NCBI GenBank assembly: GCA_025057155.1
Contig: JANWYD010000004.1
Span: 1 to 64,000, forward strand
Length of the DNA: 64,000 bases
Reading direction: 5' to 3'
Source of the DNA: Chloroflexaceae bacterium
GTDB lineage: Bacteria; Chloroflexota; Chloroflexia; Chloroflexales; Chloroflexaceae
The position numbers were made by a program, and so were the translations under genes. The notes under the pieces are model-generated. The model did not search any database, was not told the origin of the DNA, and worked only from the letters and a program-made list of their open reading frames with translations. This document shows positions 59,281-64,000 of this stretch, piece by piece (within the stretch, counting starts at the first letter, position 1; the number at the start of each line of letters is the position of its first letter).

Positions 59281-60399
59281 ATGGACGCAGTGCTTGTGCT
59301 TGAGGATGGCCGGGTCTTTCCGGGGCGTTCATTCGGAGCGCCGGGCCAGTGCATTGGCGAAGTGGTCTTCCATACCGGCATGACGGGGTACCAGGAGATC
59401 CTGACCGATCCCTCGTACTGCGGGCAATTAGTGACCATGACCGCGCCGCACATCGGCAATACCGGGGTCAACGATTTCGATCCCGAGTCGCTCCGGCCCC
59501 AGGTGGCCGGCTTCATCGTGCGCTCCTACAGCGAGAACTTCAGTTCCTGGCGCGCCCGCGGCAGTCTGGCCCAGTTGTTGCGCGAGCACCGCATCGTCGC
59601 CATCAGCGAGGTGGACACGCGGGCGCTCACCCGGCACATTCGCACCGCCGGGGCCATGCGCGGCATCATCTCCACCACCGGCGAGCCGATAGAGACGCTG
59701 CTGGCGAAGGCCCGTCAGGCCCCGCCGATGGAGGGCCTCGACCTGACCCATGCGGTCACCTGTGAAGAACCCTACCACTGGGCCGAAGGCTCAGCTCCCT
59801 TCGGCCCGGTGTACCCCGGCGGCACGCCGCCGCTAACCTATCACGTCGTCGCCTATGACTTTGGCCTCAAGCGCACCATCCTGCGCCGACTGGTGGACCA
59901 CGGCTGCCGGGTGACCGTGGTGCCGGCAGGCACTCCGGCGAGCGAGGCCCTGGCGCTGCGGCCCGACGGCATCTTCTACTCTAACGGCCCCGGCGACCCC
60001 GCCGCCGCAACCTACGCCTTCGAGACCCTGCGCGACCTGCTGGGGCGTGTGCCGGTGTTTGGCATCTGCCTGGGCCACCAGTTGATGGGCCTGGCCCTCG
60101 GCGCGCGGACCTACAAGCTGCCCTTCGGCCACCACGGCGCCAACCACCCCGTGCGCCATCTCCCGACGGGCCGGGTGGAGATCACCTCGCAAAACCATGG
60201 CTTCGCCGTGGACCCCGACACCCTCCCCCCGGAAGTGGAGGTGACCCACATCAATCTGAACGACCAGACGGTGGAGGGTTTACGTCACGCCGGCCTCGGC
60301 TGCTTCAGCGTGCAGTACCATCCCGAAGCCGGCCCTGGCCCTCACGACGCGACCTACCTGTTCCGCGAGTTCACGGCGCTTATGGCCAACTGGCGGTAG
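59281..60399 (+). CDS. carA: Carbamoyl-phosphate synthase small subunit
   Basis: A 372-residue glutamine amidotransferase subunit, which gives ammonia to CarB for carbamoyl phosphate in arginine and pyrimidine synthesis. The N-terminal domain ([39 protein letters not shown]) and the GATase triad (Cys in [18 protein letters not shown]; His/Glu in [12 protein letters not shown]) are intact. The ATG at 59281 begins [13 protein letters not shown]. carB is not adjacent in the window. A hairpin lies just upstream. Confidence 0.96.
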   Translation: MDAVLVLEDGRVFPGRSFGAPGQCIGEVVFHTGMTGYQEILTDPSYCGQLVTMTAPHIGNTGVNDFDPESLRPQVAGFIVRSYSENFSSWRARGSLAQLLREHRIVAISEVDTRALTRHIRTAGAMRGIISTTGEPIETLLAKARQAPPMEGLDLTHAVTCEEPYHWAEGSAPFGPVYPGGTPPLTYHVVAYDFGLKRTILRRLVDHGCRVTVVPAGTPASEALALRPDGIFYSNGPGDPAAATYAFETLRDLLGRVPVFGICLGHQLMGLALGARTYKLPFGHHGANHPVRHLPTGRVEITSQNHGFAVDPDTLPPEVEVTHINLNDQTVEGLRHAGLGCFSVQYHPEAGPGPHDATYLFREFTALMANWR

Positions 60400-60491
60400 G
60401 AGCCGGTTTCGCAACGTGGCCCGTTGCGTAGGACAGGGTTTCGCAGCGGGTGTCAACCACCGGCGCGCCCACCCTGAACAAGCCCCGCACA

Positions 60492-61343
60492 ATGAACGAC
60501 CCTGCCAACACCCCTGGCGTAGATCCGCGCAACCGCCTGAATGATCTGACCGGTCGCGAGTGGACCTATGCGCTGCGCTCGGTGATCAGCACGCGCTATC
60601 CAACCAGAGGGCCGGAGAGTTACGCCCACGAGTTGCGGCGCGTCCATCCCTCGCCCAAGCCTCCGCAACTGCTGGCCGAACTGGTGCGTTTCTTCACTCG
60701 TCGCGGCGGCCACGTGCTCGACCCCTTCGCTGGCGTCGGCGGCACATTGATCGCCTGCTCGCTGGAGGGCCGCACGGCGCTGGGCGTGGACCTTTCACCG
60801 GAGTACGCCGGGATCTACCAGGCCGTCTGCGAGCGCATCGGGATCGCCCCCCAGCCCTACCTCGTGGCCGATGCGCGGGAGGTGGCGCGCCTGGAACAGG
60901 CGCGTGAGCGCCCCTTCGATCTGATCCTTACCGACCCGCCCTATGCGACGATGCAGGCTCGCGAGAAGACCGGCGAGCGCAAGAAGCGCGGCGCGAGCGC
61001 CCCGACCCCCTTCACCGCCTCCCCCGCCGATCTGGGGAACCTGGACTACTGGGAGTTCCTGCGCGAGTTGCGCCGGGTGCTGGAGGGCGCGCTCCCGCTG
61101 CTCAAGCCCGGCGGCCACCTGGTGCTCTTTGCCAAGGATCTGCAACCAACCGCCGAGCATCACAACATGCTGCACGCCGACATTGTGGTCTCACTGAGCC
61201 AGACGCCAGGACTGGAGTTCCGCGGGTATCGCATCTGGCATGACCAGAGCCTCAATCTGTATCCGTTTGGCTATCCCTTTGCCTTTGTGGCCAATCAGGT
61301 GCATCAGTTTATTCTGATCTTTCGCTATATGCCGCGGGGGTGA
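60492..61343 (+). CDS. DNA methyltransferase-like protein (N4/N6 class)
   Basis: A 283-residue SAM-dependent methylase. The first motif, VLDPFAGVGGTLIACSLEG, and the catalytic motif, LILTDPPYATMQ (DPPY), mark N6-adenine/N4-cytosine methylases or related TRM11/TRMG10 RNA methylases. The front (HPSPKPPQLLAELVRFF) resembles motif X of such enzymes, before the SAM motif. No restriction gene is adjacent, so it would be an orphan methylase. The ATG at 60492 is used. Confidence 0.8.
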   Translation: MNDPANTPGVDPRNRLNDLTGREWTYALRSVISTRYPTRGPESYAHELRRVHPSPKPPQLLAELVRFFTRRGGHVLDPFAGVGGTLIACSLEGRTALGVDLSPEYAGIYQAVCERIGIAPQPYLVADAREVARLEQARERPFDLILTDPPYATMQAREKTGERKKRGASAPTPFTASPADLGNLDYWEFLRELRRVLEGALPLLKPGGHLVLFAKDLQPTAEHHNMLHADIVVSLSQTPGLEFRGYRIWHDQSLNLYPFGYPFAFVANQVHQFILIFRYMPRG

Positions 61344-61450
61344 AAAACGCCGCCAGATCAAGATCGTTCCGAGCAGGCACAGCTCTCCCGGACCATCCTG
61401 CGCAGCGGGGAAGGCCAGCGAGCGCCAGTTCCGCGGTTTGAGGGTGCTCC

Positions 61451-61813
61451 ATGCCCGATGAACAGCGCCCTGTGGCTACATCCGACACGCCGCCATGTTC
61501 GCCGCAGACCTATGCAGCCTGGCCGCTGGGTTGCGTTGTGGCCGGGCTAAGTCTGCTGGTAATGGTGAACGCCTTCGGGCTGTTCGGCATCATGGCTGCC
61601 GCAGGGGGCGCGCCCCGCTGGCTGGAACTGGGCGCCCCCTTATGCTTCGGCCTGCTGCCGCTGCTGGCGCAGATCGTCGGGTGGTGGTTCGCCCGCCGCC
61701 GCAACCGCTACGCTGCCCGTGTGCTGCTCTGGAGCGTTGCTCTTACCCTGGCGTTCGGGGCAATTGTCACCGTCGTGTTGAATGTGATAGACATTTTGAC
61801 CCTGCGACGGTGA
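61451..61813 (+). CDS. Small membrane protein, hypothetical
   Basis: A 120-residue protein with about three TM helices (LGCVVAGLSLLVMVNAFGLF; GAPLCFGLLPLLAQIVGWWF; LLWSVALTLAFGAIVTVVLN). No family recognised. The basic loop FARRRNRYAAR fits a cytosolic side between helices. The ATG at 61451 is close to the upstream methylase end but with a 107-base gap. Confidence 0.6.
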   Translation: MPDEQRPVATSDTPPCSPQTYAAWPLGCVVAGLSLLVMVNAFGLFGIMAAAGGAPRWLELGAPLCFGLLPLLAQIVGWWFARRRNRYAARVLLWSVALTLAFGAIVTVVLNVIDILTLRR

Positions 61814-61832
61814 CCTTTGGGTGAGGCCCCGC

Positions 61833-61855
61833 GCGCAACCTGGAAGATTGTGCGC
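61833..61855. repeat. GCGCAACCT hairpin-like element
   Basis: Arms GCGCAACCT and AGATTGTGCGC pair imperfectly around gga, 20 bases after a gene end, a degenerate member of the CAACCC/GGGTTG group. Confidence 0.45.
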
Positions 61856-62008
61856 CCGTGGTTTCTACAGGGGAGATAAGCAAACCAGGATTCCCGATTG
61901 TGCTACAGGACCATGGTACTATTCACGGTCGCAACCGCCCCAAAGGTCCTTTTAAAGCAGCAGAATCGGTAAATTTAGTACTCACGCATGCACAGTACCT
62001 TCTGACTA

Positions 62009-62037
62009 TTGTCGTATTGCATCGTACGACCTATACT
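62009..62037 (+). promoter_or_regulatory. Sigma-70 promoter of the flp pilin genes
   Basis: TTGTCG (62009-62014), 17 bases, then TATACT (62032-62037), 60 bases before the first flp start, which has GGGAGGTG as ribosome site. Confidence 0.65.
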
Positions 62038-62096
62038 GCCAACGCGTAGAGCAAAACCTCTACCAACAACACTCGTACCTGAAGGGAGGTGAAACG

Positions 62097-62255
62097 ATGC
62101 TTCGCAGCTTCTTCGCCAAGGAAGAGGGTCAGGGTCTGGTCGAGTACGCGCTCATTCTCGTGCTGATCGCCATTGTTGTTATCGGTGTTCTGACGCTGCT
62201 CGGCCGCCAGGTCTCGACCGTCTTCTCGCAGATCAACAGCGGTCTCAGCCGCTAG
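62097..62255 (+). CDS. flp: Flp-family type IVb pilin, copy 1
   Basis: A 52-residue prepilin. The leader MLRSFFAKEEG is followed by QGLVEYALILVLIAIVVIGV, matching the Flp cleavage motif G-xxxx-EY, so prepilin peptidase (TadV/PilD-like) would cut after Gly11. The rest is a hydrophobic helix and a short tail ending VFSQINSGLSR. It assembles thin Tad pili used for attachment or surface motility. The gene has a strong ribosome site (GGGAGG) and a clear promoter. No tad assembly genes are in the window. Confidence 0.9.
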   Translation: MLRSFFAKEEGQGLVEYALILVLIAIVVIGVLTLLGRQVSTVFSQINSGLSR

Positions 62256-62345
62256 TCCGCTATCCGCGACACCTGTTCAACTAATGTACGCCTGTCGGTT
62301 CAACGTTCTACTCAGCAATCTAGCCAGCACACAGGAGTACAACCA

Positions 62346-62504
62346 ATGCTTCGCAGCTTCTTCGCCAAGGAAGAGGGTCAGGGTCTGGTCGAGTACGCGC
62401 TCATTCTCGTGCTGATCGCCATTGTTGTTATCGGTGTTCTGACGCTGCTCGGCCGCCAGGTCTCGACCGTCTTCTCGCAGATCAACAGCGGTCTCAGCCG
62501 CTAA
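62346..62504 (+). CDS. flp: Flp-family type IVb pilin, copy 2 (identical)
   Basis: Encodes exactly the same 52 residues as the gene 90 bases upstream; the nucleotide sequence is identical over 158 bases, and only the stop differs (TAG in copy 1, TAA here). The gap between them and the flanks are unrelated, so the identity is kept by recent duplication or gene conversion. The ribosome site of this copy is weaker (caggag further away). A hairpin terminator follows at 62528. Confidence 0.9.
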   Translation: MLRSFFAKEEGQGLVEYALILVLIAIVVIGVLTLLGRQVSTVFSQINSGLSR

Positions 62505-62527
62505 CCTCTTCACCTCGGCTCAATGCC

Positions 62528-62558
62528 AAGCGCCTCGCCAGCATTCGGCGGGGCGCTT
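62528..62558 (+). terminator. Terminator of the flp genes
   Basis: AAGCGCCTCGCC and GGCGGGGCGCTT pair with one G-T wobble around a 7-base loop, 24 bases after the second flp stop. Confidence 0.7.
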
Positions 62559-62621
62559 CGCGTTGGGACGCGCCGGTGCTACAATACGGCAATCTGGCCC
62601 TGCAACGACGAGGGAGCACCG

Positions 62622-64000
62622 GTGAACGACGATTCACGCAAGTGGTGGGCGCTGGCGGCGGTGGGCAGCGGCGTGTTGCTGTCAACGATAGACGGTTCGA
62701 TTGTCAACATTGCTCTGGGCGCCCTCGTTGCCGCGTTCAACGCTAATCTCAACGTGGTCGAGTGGGTGATGCTGGCCTACCTGCTGACCATTTCATGTTT
62801 GCTGCTGCTGATGGGCCGGCTGGGGGATATGTTCGGTAAACGCCGGGTGTACTACGCTGGTCTGGGGATCTTCACCCTGGCATCGGCGTTGTGCGGGCTG
62901 GCCCCCACTATCGGCGCGTTGATCGGCTTTCGGGTGCTACAGGGGGTGGGCGCGGCGATGATCCAGGCAGTGGGGCCGGCCCTGCTGGTTATGGCGTTTC
63001 CACCGCGCGAGCGGGGCACGGCGCTGGGCGCGATCGGCTCGTTTGTGGCGGCGGGGATTCTGATTGGCCCGGCTCTCGGCGGCGTACTGCTGCGCTATGT
63101 CGGCTGGGAAGCGATCTTTTTCGTTAATGTGCCTGTGGGTATGGCAGGGATGTGGCTCACGTTGCGCAGTATCGCTCCCGACCGGGCGCCAGCGGGCGGG
63201 CAGGTGTTCGATGTGGCGGGCGCGCTGCTGTTGATGGTCACCCTGCTGGGCTTACTCCTCGCACTCACCGAGGGGCCGGTCTGGGGGTGGAACGATCCGC
63301 GCATCGCCGCGCTGTTCGCGCTCTCTGGCGCGGCGGGGGCGGCCTTTCTGGTCTGGGAGTGGCGCTTCCCCCAGCCGATGATCAGGCCGACCATGTTTCG
63401 CGCGCCCGCCTTTTCCCTCAACCTGCTGGCGAGCTTTTTGCTGTTTCTCGGACTGTCCTTCAATCTGCTGCTGACCCCCCTGTTGCTGCAATTCGTGCTC
63501 AACCTCGATTTGCAGACCACTGGACTGGCGCTGATGGGCCTGCCGCTGGCGCTTTCGCTGGTCGCGCCGATCAGCGGGCGCCTCTCCGACCGTATCGGGC
63601 CGCAGGTCCTCACCCTGGCCGGTCTGCTAATCGCGGCAGCCAGTCTGATCGCGATGAGTTTTGCCGGGGTAGGTACGCCGCTGGTCTATCTGATCGGGTG
63701 CTTGCTCGCGCTCGGGGTGGGGGTGGGTCTGTTCCAGAGCCCCAATAACAGCACCGTGCTGGGCAACGCGCCGCCCGAAGCCCTGGGGGTGGCCAGCAGC
63801 CTGCTGGCGATTATGCGCAATCTGGGCCAGACGGCGGGCGTGGCGATAGCCGGAGCGGTCTGGGCTTCGCGCGTGTTCGCCCTCCACGGCGGCCCGATCA
63901 GCCCGATCACTGCCGCGCCGCCCGCGACCCTGGCCGCAGGCTTCGATCTGGCGATGCGCGTGGCGGCGGGTCTGGTGCTGCTGGCGCTTGCGCCCTCCCT
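62622..64000 (+). CDS. MFS multidrug exporter (DHA2/EmrB-like), 5' part
   Basis: The first 459 codons of a 14-TM DHA2-family drug:H+ antiporter that continues past the window edge. GTG start at 62622 with GAGGGAG about seven bases upstream. TM1 holds the motif LLSTIDGSIVNIALGALVA; MGRLGDMFGKRRVYYAGLG is loop motif A; RVLQGVGAAMIQAVGPALLV is motif C-like; NVPVGMAGMWLTLRSIAPD follows. At least eleven helices are visible. It would export amphiphilic compounds; no regulator is adjacent. Confidence 0.9.
   Translation, partial: MNDDSRKWWALAAVGSGVLLSTIDGSIVNIALGALVAAFNANLNVVEWVMLAYLLTISCLLLLMGRLGDMFGKRRVYYAGLGIFTLASALCGLAPTIGALIGFRVLQGVGAAMIQAVGPALLVMAFPPRERGTALGAIGSFVAAGILIGPALGGVLLRYVGWEAIFFVNVPVGMAGMWLTLRSIAPDRAPAGGQVFDVAGALLLMVTLLGLLLALTEGPVWGWNDPRIAALFALSGAAGAAFLVWEWRFPQPMIRPTMFRAPAFSLNLLASFLLFLGLSFNLLLTPLLLQFVLNLDLQTTGLALMGLPLALSLVAPISGRLSDRIGPQVLTLAGLLIAAASLIAMSFAGVGTPLVYLIGCLLALGVGVGLFQSPNNSTVLGNAPPEALGVASSLLAIMRNLGQTAGVAIAGAVWASRVFALHGGPISPITAAPPATLAAGFDLAMRVAAGLVLLALAPS

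Overview
The window is high-GC bacterial chromosome from a phototrophic member of the Chloroflexota, most likely a Roseiflexus-like filamentous anoxygenic phototroph of the Chloroflexales. The evidence is an adjacent bchY-bchZ pair (chlorophyllide a reductase), an archaeal-type isopentenyl phosphate kinase, and many intergenic copies of short repeats. This placement is inferred from gene content; no rRNA or tRNA gene is present to confirm it. About 55 protein genes fill most of the sequence, mostly housekeeping functions mixed with lineage-specific membrane and regulatory genes.

Layout. 1-2.1 kb: 5' part of an OLD-family ATPase, then a gene-poor stretch with a broken DUF2442 gene and repeats. 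2.1-5.9 kb: pheS, a multi-membrane glycosyltransferase and a methyltransferase with a perfect parS site just upstream of its start. 6-13 kb: a five-gene minus-strand cluster made of a MutL/GlmL-like ATPase, three membrane proteins and an 892-residue protein with 20 copies of a Pro-x-Trp-Leu-Arg motif. 13-20.9 kb: a RemA-like/SRPBCC mini-operon, a lipoyl-less E2-like protein without its catalytic His, recG, degV, rpmB, ilvE and a WalJ-like metallo-hydrolase. 21-25.3 kb: rdgB, a UbiA-type prenyltransferase, isopentenyl phosphate kinase and a SpoIIM-like protein. 25-31 kb: a glycosyltransferase, bchZ, bchY and a CPBP protease. 31-37 kb: an ArsR-like regulator, an ECF sigma/anti-sigma pair, a DUF4013 protein, a CDP-alcohol phosphatidyltransferase, a NarL-type regulator and maf.

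37-42.4 kb: an RsbW/SpoIIE/STAS partner-switching operon with a response regulator, a 1 kb gene-free stretch ending in a perfect inverted pair of DnaA boxes, then a coiled-coil membrane protein and a methyltransferase. 42.5-52 kb: a lipoprotein glycoside hydrolase, a pseudokinase fused to a DnaJ-type zinc region, ctp protease, rsmE, manA and a VanW protein. 52-64 kb: a LysR regulator, pcrA, a four-repeat CRISPR-like array with an exact 61-bp period, an amidase, a GT4 glycosyltransferase, carA, a DNA methylase, two tandem flp pilin genes with identical coding sequence, and the start of a 14-TM exporter.

The non-coding sequence is dominated by two repeat families. One consists of heptads of the form AATCCAA; it touches stop codons in many places. 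The other consists of CAACCC-nnn-GGGTTG hairpins. parS and the DnaA-box palindrome together suggest that this segment lies in the origin-proximal part of the chromosome. The best candidates for undescribed biology are the Trp-Leu-Arg repeat/MutL-like cluster and the pseudokinase-DnaJ zinc fusion.
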